A stretch of DNA of 64,000 nt from positions 1,056,450 through 1,120,449 of the forward strand of contig NZ_LMPJ01000001.1 of NCBI RefSeq assembly GCF_001424585.1. The letters are read 5' to 3'. Below the pieces are notes generated by a model, which was not told the origin of the DNA, made no database searches, and saw only the letters and a list, made by a program, of their open reading frames with translations. This DNA comes from Chryseobacterium sp. Leaf180. Its GTDB lineage: Bacteria; Bacteroidota; Bacteroidia; Flavobacteriales; Weeksellaceae. Positions 8,034 to 15,472 of this stretch are shown piece after piece (within the stretch, counting starts at the first letter, position 1; each line of letters opens with the position of its first letter). The position numbers and the translations under genes are program-made.

Positions 8034-9177
8034 GTTAATAATCTCCGTAGCAGGATCAGGCAAAACAACCTATTTAGTTCGACAGGCACTTAGTGTGAAG
8101 GATTCTGTGTTGATTACAACTTATACAGAAGCTAACGAAAACGAGATACGCAGGAAATTTTACGAAATCAATGGTGGAATTCCCTCTAATGTAATTATCC
8201 AGACATGGTTCTCTTTCTTACTTCAACATGGAGCAAAGCCGTATCAAAGTTCGATTTACGATGGAATTATTAATGGTTTATTACTGGTTAATACAGCATC
8301 AGGCATAAATTTTAAAAATAATAAGGGTATTGCAATTCCGTTTGCGGAAGAAAAAAATTTCAAAGAACACTATTTTTCCAAAAGCGGAAAGATTTATTCG
8401 GACAAACTTTCAAAGTTCGTTATACGTTGTAACGATAAATCCAATGGTTTGGTGATCAATCGACTATCCAAGATATATAAAAACTTATTTGTAGATGAAG
8501 TTCAGGATTTGGCTGGTAATGATCTTGAATTTCTTAAACTGATTTTTAAAACTGATATTAGAACAATTCTTGTGGGTGATCCTAGACAAGTGACTTACCT
8601 AACTCACCATGAACGCCTAAACAGCAAATATAAAAACGGGAATATCAAAGAATACATTACAGATAAATGTAGTAAATATTGCGATATTGATGAAAAAACA
8701 CTTCGTTTTTCACATAGAAATAGTGCAGAGATTTGTAGTTTTTCCTCAAGATTATTTCCCGAACTGGAAAATAGCCTGCCGTGTAAATGTTTGGAGTGCA
8801 GGAGCTTTTCTAATGACCATAGCGGCATATATATTATTAAAAGTAGTGAAGTCGAAAGATATCGTTCAAAATACAATCCGGTTATCTTAAGGCATCAATT
8901 GGCTTTGGCACCGGAATGGAATTTTGGAAATTGTAAAGGATTGGGCTTTAATAGGGTTCTTATTTACCCAACACTACCTATTGTACAATATTTGAAGACT
9001 GGATTACTAACTAAAACTATTAAAGAAAAAAGAACTGGGAAGACAAAAGAAAAAGGTTTATTAGATGTTGCAAAATTCTATGTTGCATTAACCAGAGCAC
9101 GATATAGTGTAGCGATTGTCTGTGATTACAACGATGAAACTTTTATAGATGGTGTCAATAAATATTCACTAGACTAA
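8017..9177 (+). CDS. Compact UvrD-like SF1 helicase, GajB-like
   Basis: 386 residues, starting inside the end of the nuclease gene, so the two are translationally coupled. Helicase motifs in order: motif I VAGSGKTT (11-18), motif II FVDEVQD (about 158-164), motif III LVGDPRQVTYLT (about 185), motif IV-like LRFSHRN, and motif VI VALTRARYSVAIV near 356. The core looks complete, but the protein is about 100 residues shorter than the founding GajB (about 490) and the usual 1B/2B insertions of UvrD are largely missing. Partner of the GajA-like nuclease in an anti-phage module by context and homology; activity is not proven by sequence. Confidence 0.8.
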   Translation: MQSKNKLIISVAGSGKTTYLVRQALSVKDSVLITTYTEANENEIRRKFYEINGGIPSNVIIQTWFSFLLQHGAKPYQSSIYDGIINGLLLVNTASGINFKNNKGIAIPFAEEKNFKEHYFSKSGKIYSDKLSKFVIRCNDKSNGLVINRLSKIYKNLFVDEVQDLAGNDLEFLKLIFKTDIRTILVGDPRQVTYLTHHERLNSKYKNGNIKEYITDKCSKYCDIDEKTLRFSHRNSAEICSFSSRLFPELENSLPCKCLECRSFSNDHSGIYIIKSSEVERYRSKYNPVILRHQLALAPEWNFGNCKGLGFNRVLIYPTLPIVQYLKTGLLTKTIKEKRTGKTKEKGLLDVAKFYVALTRARYSVAIVCDYNDETFIDGVNKYSLD

Positions 9178-9311
9178 TCTAGAATTCGAATTACTTTAAT
9201 TGACTGCAATTGAGCGAATAATGAAAATTTTATATCGTCTGGAAATTATTAAAATTATTGTATTGAGGGACATTAAATATAAAACTGCAATCTTTGTTGC
9301 GGACTATAATG

Positions 9312-9319
9312 TATATTTG
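9312..9319 (+). promoter_or_regulatory. Possible Bacteroidota -7 element before the MazG-like gene
   Basis: TATATTTG matches the phylum consensus TAnnTTTG 22 bases before the ATG. The best TTG triplet upstream is closer than the usual 19-21 bases, so the call is weak. Confidence 0.3.
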
Positions 9320-9341
9320 ATCAGAAAAATTATTAAATTAA

Positions 9342-9710
9342 ATGGAAAATGCAGAAAAAATGATAAACGATTTGCGTGACCTTTGCTACAATGAAGCATT
9401 TAAAAAAGGATGGCACACTGATCACTCAGGAAATCTATTAGATAAAAATAAGGGGGAGATGATCTCTCTTATTCACTCTGAGGTTTCTGAGGCTCTAGAA
9501 GGCGAGAGAAAAGGTTTGATGGATAGTCATTTGCCTCATAGGCCTATGCCAGAAGTTGAAATGGCAGATGCTATAATACGTATTATGGATTATTGTGGAC
9601 GATGGAATTATGATATAGGAGGAGCCATTATTGAGAAATTAGCATACAATGCACAAAGATTGGATCATACACTTGAAGAAAGAATGAAGCAAGGTGGTAA
9701 AAAGTTTTAA
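9342..9710 (+). CDS. MazG-like nucleotide pyrophosphohydrolase
   Basis: 122 residues of the all-alpha NTP pyrophosphohydrolase fold. The metal-binding glutamates are visible in HSEVSEALEGERK and, one helix later, in EVEMADAIIRIMDY (the EExxE ... ExxD pattern of MazG/iMazG proteins). Family members hydrolyse (d)NTPs or modified nucleotides to the monophosphate and PPi in the cytoplasm. It is a single gene between the Gabija-like pair and a toxin-antitoxin pair. In this island it may adjust nucleotide pools, which matters because GajA-type nucleases respond to nucleotide loss and a deoxynucleotide-modifying operon lies 3 kb away; that link is inference. Confidence 0.8.
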   Translation: MENAEKMINDLRDLCYNEAFKKGWHTDHSGNLLDKNKGEMISLIHSEVSEALEGERKGLMDSHLPHRPMPEVEMADAIIRIMDYCGRWNYDIGGAIIEKLAYNAQRLDHTLEERMKQGGKKF

Positions 9711-9869
9711 TCCATTCCTCACTGATCATTAACGCTAAAGATTCAGCCGATTTGGAAAAAATACTGATTTTAGTTATTCCGGTAATATTATTGAAAATAA
9801 GTACTAACTGTTGACATTTTTTTTTAAATTTAATAAATTAAGAATTAAAAACTTTATTTTAAATTTGGC

Positions 9870-10193
9870 GTGAGAATTACTTTTGAGAATGAAATAGTGA
9901 GAGGTGTTTGTGAAGATTACGAACTCACGTTTGAAAAATATGGGAATGACAGGGCTACCTTATTATTAGGTCGGATCTCGGATATCGAAGCCGCTTCTTG
10001 TATTGAAGATATTAAAATTGGGAGATTTGTTATTATTGAATTAACGAATATAAAGGTAGTAATCAATTATTACTTTTCACATCAAGATGATCAGTATATG
10101 ACATTTGAAGCTCCTCAGGATGATAACTTATCAATCAATTATCATTCATATAAAAAGATCTCAAGAGTAAAACTAACCAAAATAACGTTATGA
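9870..10193 (+). CDS. HigB/RelE-like toxin candidate
   Basis: 107 residues starting with GTG at 9870; the next in-frame start-like codon is residue 10 and there is no early ATG. The short basic/acidic alpha-beta protein (RITFENEIVRGVCEDYELTF, then ATLLLGRISDIEAASCIEDI) resembles HigB/RelE-fold toxins loosely, with a central 'reduce-size' helix. The stronger evidence is the partner: the next gene begins 4 bases before this one ends and encodes an HTH plus ImmA/IrrE protease protein, a frequent HigA-type antitoxin form. A TAAATTTG element (9860-9867) ends only 2 bases before the GTG, which would imply a leaderless or nearly leaderless mRNA. Confidence 0.5.
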   Translation: MRITFENEIVRGVCEDYELTFEKYGNDRATLLLGRISDIEAASCIEDIKIGRFVIIELTNIKVVINYYFSHQDDQYMTFEAPQDDNLSINYHSYKKISRVKLTKITL

Positions 10194-11308
10194 CCTTTAA
10201 TCCTAATTGGGTTTCTAGCCCGTACAGCACTATAAAAGATATTATCTCTTATAATAATATGGATAAATGCCAACTAAATGAGACTTTGAAGGAGAAAAAA
10301 ATTCAGCTAAGTGACCTTTTAGATGGTAAAGTTTATATTGACCAAAAAGTTGCTTCGGTTTTATCTACAATATTTAATAATACTGAGGATTTTTGGATTA
10401 ATAAACAAAAAATATATGACACAAGAGTTGAACGTTTGAATTCTAATGAAAAAGATGATTGGATCAAAAGCTTACCTATTAAAGAAATTATTGATGAGGG
10501 TTTTATGGATTCGAGTGAAAATAATCTTTTTGAAAGCTGTTTAGAATTCTTTGACGTAAAAAACATTTTTGATTGGAAAATAAAATACATACTAAGTAGT
10601 AATTTATCTTTTAGAAAATCAGATGGATTCGATGCAAAGAAAAGCTCAGTTATTTCTTGGTTACGAATGGGCGAGTTGCACATAAAGGATGTAAAATACC
10701 CCAAATATGACAGGCATAAATTTGAATATTTACTTGAAAATGACATAAAGAATCTGACTAGAAAAAGTTCGCCAAATAATTTCATTCCACAGTTAATAGA
10801 ATTGTGTTATAGTTGTGGCGTAAAAATTTCAATACAAAAAGCTCCAAAAAATTGCAAAGTATATGGAGTTACGACTTTTTCCAAAGAAGGGAATCCAATT
10901 ATGATATTAAGTTTTAGATATCTATCAGATGATCAGTTTTGGTTTACATTTTTCCATGAGGCAGGACATATTATTCTGCATGAAAAAAAATTCTTGAACT
11001 TTGAAGAAGAAAGTATGATAGAATTTAGTGAAAAATTTAAGCAAGAAGAGGAAGAAGCAAACTTTTTTGCTGAAGAGGTACTTATACCTTTCCAACTTAA
11101 AAGCAAACTTTCTTTGATAAACGGCAATAAAAAAAACCTAATTGCTTTTTCAATTGAAGCAAATGTTTCACCTGGTATTGTAGTAGGGCAGCTTCAAAAT
11201 AAAAAAATTATCAGTCAATCATATCTTAATGCATATAAAAGAAGATTTTCAAGGGAAGAAATAAACTATTCATTCAAAAATACTATAAAGCAATTAACCT
11301 CTGAATAA
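10190..11308 (+). CDS. HigA-like antitoxin/regulator with ImmA/IrrE metalloprotease domain
   Basis: 372 residues. N-terminal HTH (about 15-75; LNETLKEKKIQLSDLLDGK, then DQKVASVLSTIFNNTEDFW, the HigA-type pattern), a middle linker, then an ImmA/IrrE-type zinc peptidase with HEAGH at about 256-260 and a downstream EEEEANFFAEEVLIP helix carrying the third metal ligand (E/N-x-F-A). Such proteins cleave or sequester repressors, or act as antitoxins. Its ATG overlaps the stop of the HigB-like gene by 4 bases, so the two are co-translated. Its end overlaps tail-to-tail by 15 bases with the converging base-modification operon. Confidence 0.8.
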   Translation: MTFNPNWVSSPYSTIKDIISYNNMDKCQLNETLKEKKIQLSDLLDGKVYIDQKVASVLSTIFNNTEDFWINKQKIYDTRVERLNSNEKDDWIKSLPIKEIIDEGFMDSSENNLFESCLEFFDVKNIFDWKIKYILSSNLSFRKSDGFDAKKSSVISWLRMGELHIKDVKYPKYDRHKFEYLLENDIKNLTRKSSPNNFIPQLIELCYSCGVKISIQKAPKNCKVYGVTTFSKEGNPIMILSFRYLSDDQFWFTFFHEAGHIILHEKKFLNFEEESMIEFSEKFKQEEEEANFFAEEVLIPFQLKSKLSLINGNKKNLIAFSIEANVSPGIVVGQLQNKKIISQSYLNAYKRRFSREEINYSFKNTIKQLTSE

Positions 11309-12208
11309 TCTATAAGATGTAGAAGATTTCTGCCAGTTGCATACGCAGTCTTCTAGAATTTGCATTATAAAGGGATAGTCATTGAAGGCAGTATCTCCTA
11401 AATCTTTTAAGAAAACATTTAATTCTTTAGTTTTGGTATTAGAATCAAATAATAATCTTGTTCCGTCGACAGGACCACTATTTCCAAGGTAAGGATGATT
11501 TGGTTCAATTGGTAATATTCCTATTTTACCAATCATACACAAAAAGTCAAATACCGCTAATCTACCAAAACCTACTATACCATCAAAATGCCAATATAAA
11601 TGATCAAAAAATTTATTCTTATCTATTTTTATTTCGTTTGGTATTGAAGAAGTAAATAAATTAAAATCGTTATCAACTAAATTAAAGAAGGATTCGAAGG
11701 TTTGGTAAGTGCCACTTCTAGAAGTAGTTTTCAGAGATTGATATTTTCTGTGATTGCCAAAGCTCCCATAGCTTTTAATTTCATAAAAATTATTGCCTAA
11801 CCACACCTTGAAGTTAGCTAGATCAGTCGTGATGGTATTCCAATTCCAAATATTAGTATCGCCAAGCTTTCCATAGACAGCTTGAATCAACCCATAATTT
11901 GATTTTATATTTTTCCCAAAGTGCACATAGAGAAGTAAATTCCAAACAGCTTCGTTAATATCTCCATCTCTATGATATAAAATTGAAGCTCTGATTGGAT
12001 CGTAAATATCTAAGTTAGGATTCCTCCGATCCTCACTTATCTGTCTAGCTTTAAGTGTTTCAATATATTTTATTCTCTTATAACTATCTACGAATTGTCT
12101 AATAAATGAATTTTCAGCATCAGGGCTGTCTATTCCAGGTAATTCCATTCCTCGTTTGTAAAAATCTAGTTTTCTCTTAACATCTAAATATAAATCATTA
12201 TTTTTCAT
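11294..12208 (-). CDS. Putative thymine/base pyrophosphorylase-like protein (HhH-glycosylase-like, aGPT-Pplase clade 3 type)
   Basis: 304 residues, last gene of the three-gene operon, starting 11 bases inside the gene before it. The visible pattern WHFDGIVGFGRLAVFDFLCM followed by HPYLGNSGPVDGTRLLF resembles a helix-hairpin-helix DNA-glycosylase-like core (G-x-G ... aromatic helix ... G-P-x-G). This is the arrangement described for alpha-glutamyl/putrescinyl-thymine pyrophosphorylases in phage hypermodified-base pathways. The assignment rests on pattern memory and on its neighbours (thymidylate-synthase and UDG homologues), so the family name is tentative. No signal peptide or membrane helix. 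Confidence 0.45.
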   Translation of the reverse strand: MKNNDLYLDVKRKLDFYKRGMELPGIDSPDAENSFIRQFVDSYKRIKYIETLKARQISEDRRNPNLDIYDPIRASILYHRDGDINEAVWNLLLYVHFGKNIKSNYGLIQAVYGKLGDTNIWNWNTITTDLANFKVWLGNNFYEIKSYGSFGNHRKYQSLKTTSRSGTYQTFESFFNLVDNDFNLFTSSIPNEIKIDKNKFFDHLYWHFDGIVGFGRLAVFDFLCMIGKIGILPIEPNHPYLGNSGPVDGTRLLFDSNTKTKELNVFLKDLGDTAFNDYPFIMQILEDCVCNWQKSSTSYRLFRG

Positions 12209-12968
12209 AAAAATTACTTATCTCATTTTGAATCCATTTTCTTATCGAAATTACTAAATCTTTGCTTACGCCAAAAGAACTTTGAATATTATGGTTATAT
12301 CCTAAAATCAGGATTTTTTTATTATGTTGATTTACAGTCATTTTATAACAATTTCCTTTAACAACCTTATTTTTCGTTTTTATATCCCACTCTATAACTC
12401 GCTCCTTATGTATTGTTTGTTTGAAAACTTTTTGAAAATTATCTATAACTCCCTGACCATTCAAAATGCATATTTCAATATTTGATTCCATAATCAAATA
12501 CTCCAAATAACTTCCGAAGCTACTTATTAATAATTCTTTATCCGATATAGATAAATTACCCCACTTATTTTTTGTTGCTACTGGAATGATATCCAAATGT
12601 ACCATATTGTTATATGGAAAGTAAAATGAAAATTCACTTTCAGTCAATAAATCTTCTAACCTATTAAACCAGCTTTTATAAGGTTTATTACTGAAGTAAA
12701 AGTCAAAACTAGTTTTGACTTTTAAAATTTCATCTCTTGAAATTTCATTCCAAGAATTTACATTTAAGCTCTGCTTGCTCAAAAAACGGTTAGAAGATTT
12801 ACCGTTGGTATCGTAATATTCTCTATCACTTGGATTTAATCCCACAGTTGCAATTTTTGAGTTTTGTAAGTCTCCAAAATATAAAATTGGAACATACTCC
12901 TTAATTATTAATTCTGATGCAGAGCTTTCAACTGTATTTAGAAGCTCTCGTATCTTCTCAAACATCAT
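12198..12968 (-). CDS. Uracil-DNA glycosylase-fold protein
   Basis: 256 residues. UDG-superfamily pattern: strand plus active-site loop KIATVGLNPSDREYY (GLNPS at 43-47, compare G-x-N-P-G of MUG/SMUG), a middle VHLDIIPVATKNKWG strand, CILNGQGV (third core strand) and the second active-site loop LGYNHNIQSSFG with the motif-II histidine. The lack of an Asp or Asn in the GLNPS loop and the NHNIQ motif suggest specificity other than canonical uracil excision. Overlaps both neighbours by 11 bases, so it is translationally coupled in the operon. Probably acts on a base in DNA or on a nucleotide; the substrate is unknown. Confidence 0.6.
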   Translation of the reverse strand: MMFEKIRELLNTVESSASELIIKEYVPILYFGDLQNSKIATVGLNPSDREYYDTNGKSSNRFLSKQSLNVNSWNEISRDEILKVKTSFDFYFSNKPYKSWFNRLEDLLTESEFSFYFPYNNMVHLDIIPVATKNKWGNLSISDKELLISSFGSYLEYLIMESNIEICILNGQGVIDNFQKVFKQTIHKERVIEWDIKTKNKVVKGNCYKMTVNQHNKKILILGYNHNIQSSFGVSKDLVISIRKWIQNEISNFYEK

Positions 12969-13926
12969 ATTTCTCCTTCAAATAAGTTTTGTAGTTCTGA
13001 TTATCTAATAAAGGTAATACATTTTTTATTTTTTCTTTAAATATCTCTCCCTTATTACTTTTTCTTAAAGAGAATATCTTTAAAACGTATAGTATATCCT
13101 TCCAATAAAGATCTAAATCAACATCTTCAATATTGAGTGGCTCATGTTTCCTTATCATTTCTTCGTATTTTAAGACCTTTTCTAAGACTTTTAATGAAGT
13201 TTCTTGTGTCATAGCAGTCATTTGAGTCTTTGAGGTTTGATAACCTTCTTTTAGATATTTATTCACTATCTTTTCATCCGCATCGTAATAATGACAGCTT
13301 CCAATATAATGATGGTAATCACCTAATTCTTTATTAAGTTCTTTTGCTATCACTTCCTGCAGCATTGTGAAACAAAAAATATCGTGTGGCAAACCTACAA
13401 ACACATCATTTGATCTCATCGTTACAGAAAGAATTAATTTATTACTTCTGATAAAAAACTGCAAGGTACATGTGCAAGGAATATCTTTGTTATCTTCTAT
13501 TAAAAGATCATCTTTATCAAAAATTTGTATGACAGCTTGCCTTGTATTTTCTTTTTTTTTTAAAAGGTCAACGATTTGATTTACTTGATCGAAAAGAGGA
13601 TTTTTTTTATTAAACAAACGTGCCCCATATGCTCCATTCAGTGTTTTTTCATCATTCGAATATTTAATGTAGTCTTTAATATAATATTTTATAAAATCGA
13701 GCTCATTTGATCCAGACATATACCATAGAAATTCTCCTATAGGACTTACGAAAACACTTTTCGAAAAAGATGCACTAATTCTGTTTAGTGGATTAGTTAA
13801 TTTAATATAGACCCCTAATAATTCTTTATTTGCTCCTTTTTTATTTGTTTGTTGACTACCTTCTTCTTTAATTTTTTGTAGTAATTCATGAATTATATCA
13901 TCGAGGGATTTTTTTTCTATAAACAT
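12958..13926 (-). CDS. Thymidylate-synthase homologue, predicted dCMP (hydroxy)methylase type
   Basis: 322 residues, first gene of the operon. ThyA-fold signatures: GEFLWYMSGSNELDFI (folate/Trp region), YGARL, catalytic cysteine in PCTCTLQFF (Cys151), RSNDVF (Arg171-Asp174, nucleotide phosphate) and GSCHYY (His212, Tyr214). Spacings from the catalytic Cys equal those of E. coli ThyA exactly (Cys146, Arg166, Asn177, His207, Tyr209). At the Asn177 equivalent the residue is Asp182 (VGLPHDIF). Asn selects dUMP in ThyA and Asp is found in T4 dCMP hydroxymethylase, so dCMP or a derivative is the predicted substrate. It is probably not the housekeeping thyA. Confidence 0.75.
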   Translation of the reverse strand: MFIEKKSLDDIIHELLQKIKEEGSQQTNKKGANKELLGVYIKLTNPLNRISASFSKSVFVSPIGEFLWYMSGSNELDFIKYYIKDYIKYSNDEKTLNGAYGARLFNKKNPLFDQVNQIVDLLKKKENTRQAVIQIFDKDDLLIEDNKDIPCTCTLQFFIRSNKLILSVTMRSNDVFVGLPHDIFCFTMLQEVIAKELNKELGDYHHYIGSCHYYDADEKIVNKYLKEGYQTSKTQMTAMTQETSLKVLEKVLKYEEMIRKHEPLNIEDVDLDLYWKDILYVLKIFSLRKSNKGEIFKEKIKNVLPLLDNQNYKTYLKEKYDV

Positions 13927-14571
13927 AGGATTTGTTTTGTGTTTTATTACTCTTGTTGTAAAAAGCTTAATTAATCATAAATTTTTGTTCAATTTACAAA
14001 ACTTATGTTATGTTTTAATTTTGCGTTAAATTAGAGACAATGTTTTACATGAAAATGAATATCAAATATAAACTTATGAGACCAACCTTTTTTACTATTA
14101 ATTTTTGTTGTATAAATAACAAATCTATTTTACATCATCCAATAGTGGAAGTTAGAGGAGTTACAATCGTTATTTTTAAAAAAATAGTTAATTTTTACAT
14201 TAAATAAACTTTTCACAAAAACGAGGGAAATTTCTGAGAAAAAATAAATATACCCTCAAATGCGATATTAAGTTATAACCAACCCTATTATACTTATAGT
14301 CTTGTTTGTGTAATATGGTGAAACTAAAATTCGAAAGGGACTATTGTAGATGTAGGAGTAAATATATACGATATAAGAGGAATTAGGAGCAATTAGTTTA
14401 ATACACGACAAGAAACGCTTAGTATAAACTCAAATTGAGGATACATTGGTAATTTTTATTAAAGTGATAAGTGAAATAATAGTATGAGAAAACTTTAAGA
14501 ATTAATTCCCCTAATTGTTCCCCCTTAAAACAAAAAACTCTCTGATAACCGTAGTTACAGAGAGTTTTTAG
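13927..14571. other. AT-rich gene-poor island edge
   Basis: About 640 bases between the modification operon (which must be promoted from here, on the minus strand) and the tRNA operon. The only open frame of note is a 55-codon ATG frame at 14040-14207 (starting MFYMKMNIKYK), with no recognisable domain and base composition equal to its surroundings; it is not called as a gene. CAATTAG-containing segments occur near 14390 and, inverted, near 14515. The tRNA terminator is at 14532-14569. No integrase gene and no duplicated tRNA end are visible. Confidence 0.5.
14532..14569 (-). terminator. Terminator of the tRNA operon
   Basis: AAAAACTCTCTG / CAGAGAGTTTTT stem (14533-14544 with 14558-14569) immediately 3' of tRNA-Leu(TAA), with a T-rich tail on the minus strand. 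Confidence 0.85.
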
Positions 14572-14655
14572 TACCCCAGACGGGACTTGAACCCGTACGT
14601 CCTTGCGGACACAGGATTTTAAGTCCTGCGTGTCTACCAGTTCCACCACCAGGGC
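14572..14655 (-). tRNA. tRNA-Leu (anticodon TAA)
   Basis: Class II tRNA of 84 bases. Acceptor GCCCTGG pairs with CTGGGGT (with wobbles), D-arm TGGTGGAACTGGTAGACAC, anticodon arm CAGGACTTAAAATCCTG giving TAA, a variable arm GTCCGCAAGGAC, and T-arm ACGGGTTCAAGTCCCGT. CCA is not encoded. It is the last tRNA of the cluster and the boundary of the AT-rich island. Confidence 0.95.
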
Positions 14656-14698
14656 GGGCAAAAAAAATAGAAGTTTAAATAAAACCTCTATTTTGTGG

Positions 14699-14771
<73 letters not shown>

Positions 14772-14780
14772 AAATAAATG

Positions 14781-14862
14781 TGCGGATGAAGGGACTCGAA
14801 CCCCCACGCCTCACAGCACCAGATCCTAAGTCTGGCGTGGCTACCAATTACACCACATCCGC
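14781..14862 (-). tRNA. tRNA-Leu (anticodon TAG)
   Basis: 82 bases. Acceptor GCGGATG with CATCCGC, D-arm GTGTAATTGGTAGCCAC, anticodon arm CCAGACTTAGGATCTGG giving TAG, a variable arm, then T-arm GGGGGTTCGAGTCCC. First gene of the tRNA operon. Confidence 0.95.
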
Positions 14863-15037
14863 AATTATTTTTTGAAATATTTTAAAGAACTTCTTTCGTT
14901 TTTGTGAGTGCAAATATAGGGCAAAAATCTAAACTTGCAAGAATTTTCTCAAAATAAATTTAATTTTTACAAAATTTTTATGGCATCATCTTTTTTACAT
15001 TTCTATTTCTTACTTTTACGAAGCTAATATTTACGAT

Positions 15038-15412
15038 ATGGAATTACAAGGAACGGTAAAGAAAATCACTGAGGTACAAACATTTGCAAGTGGTTTTCAG
15101 AAAAGAGAAATGGTGATACTTACGCAGGAGCAGTATCCGCAGCCGATTAACATCGAATTTTTGCAAGACAAGATCAATTTGCTCGACTCTCTGAACGAAG
15201 GGGAAAATGTAAAGGTAAGCATCAACATAAGAGGAAGAGAATGGGTTTCACCACAGGGAGAAACAAAATATTTCAATTCGATTACAGGATGGAGAGTGGA
15301 GAAAGTGGCAGATAACGCTTCTGAACCTACTCAATCTCAGTCTGCAGCCGCTTCTTCGGCATCAAACGAAAACCCATTTGCATCAGACGACGATGACGAT
15401 TTGCCATTTTAA
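15038..15412 (+). CDS. DUF3127 OB-fold protein
   Basis: 124 residues. MELQGTVKKITEVQTFASGF, KREMVILTQEQYPQPINIEF and later VKVSINIRGREWVSPQGETK are the beta strands typical of DUF3127, a Bacteroidota OB-fold family related to single-strand binding proteins. The C-terminal tail is Ser/Ala-rich then acidic and hydrophobic (DDDDDLPF), the same kind of tail with which SSB recruits partner proteins. This suggests a nucleic-acid-binding protein with SSB-like partner recruitment, but the exact role is unknown. It is monocistronic: a clear terminator follows. Confidence 0.85.
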   Translation: MELQGTVKKITEVQTFASGFQKREMVILTQEQYPQPINIEFLQDKINLLDSLNEGENVKVSINIRGREWVSPQGETKYFNSITGWRVEKVADNASEPTQSQSAAASSASNENPFASDDDDDLPF

Positions 15413-15436
15413 TATAAATTCATAAAAGATCATATA

Positions 15437-15466
15437 ATCCTGCTTTTTATAAAGCGGGATTTTTTT
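15437..15466 (+). terminator. Rho-independent terminator
   Basis: ATCCTGCTTT / AAAGCGGGAT stem (one wobble), loop TTAT, then at least six T, directly after the DUF3127 gene. Confidence 0.85.
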
Positions 15467-15472
15467 ACTGCA

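Noticed and set aside
12198..13926. Housekeeping thymidylate synthase locus
   Set aside because: The selectivity residue, the surrounding glycosylase-like genes and the island setting argue against the housekeeping thyA role.
14040..14207. 55-codon ATG frame in the AT-rich island edge
   Set aside because: No domain, no neighbour in phase and base composition equal to intergenic DNA; kept only as a note.
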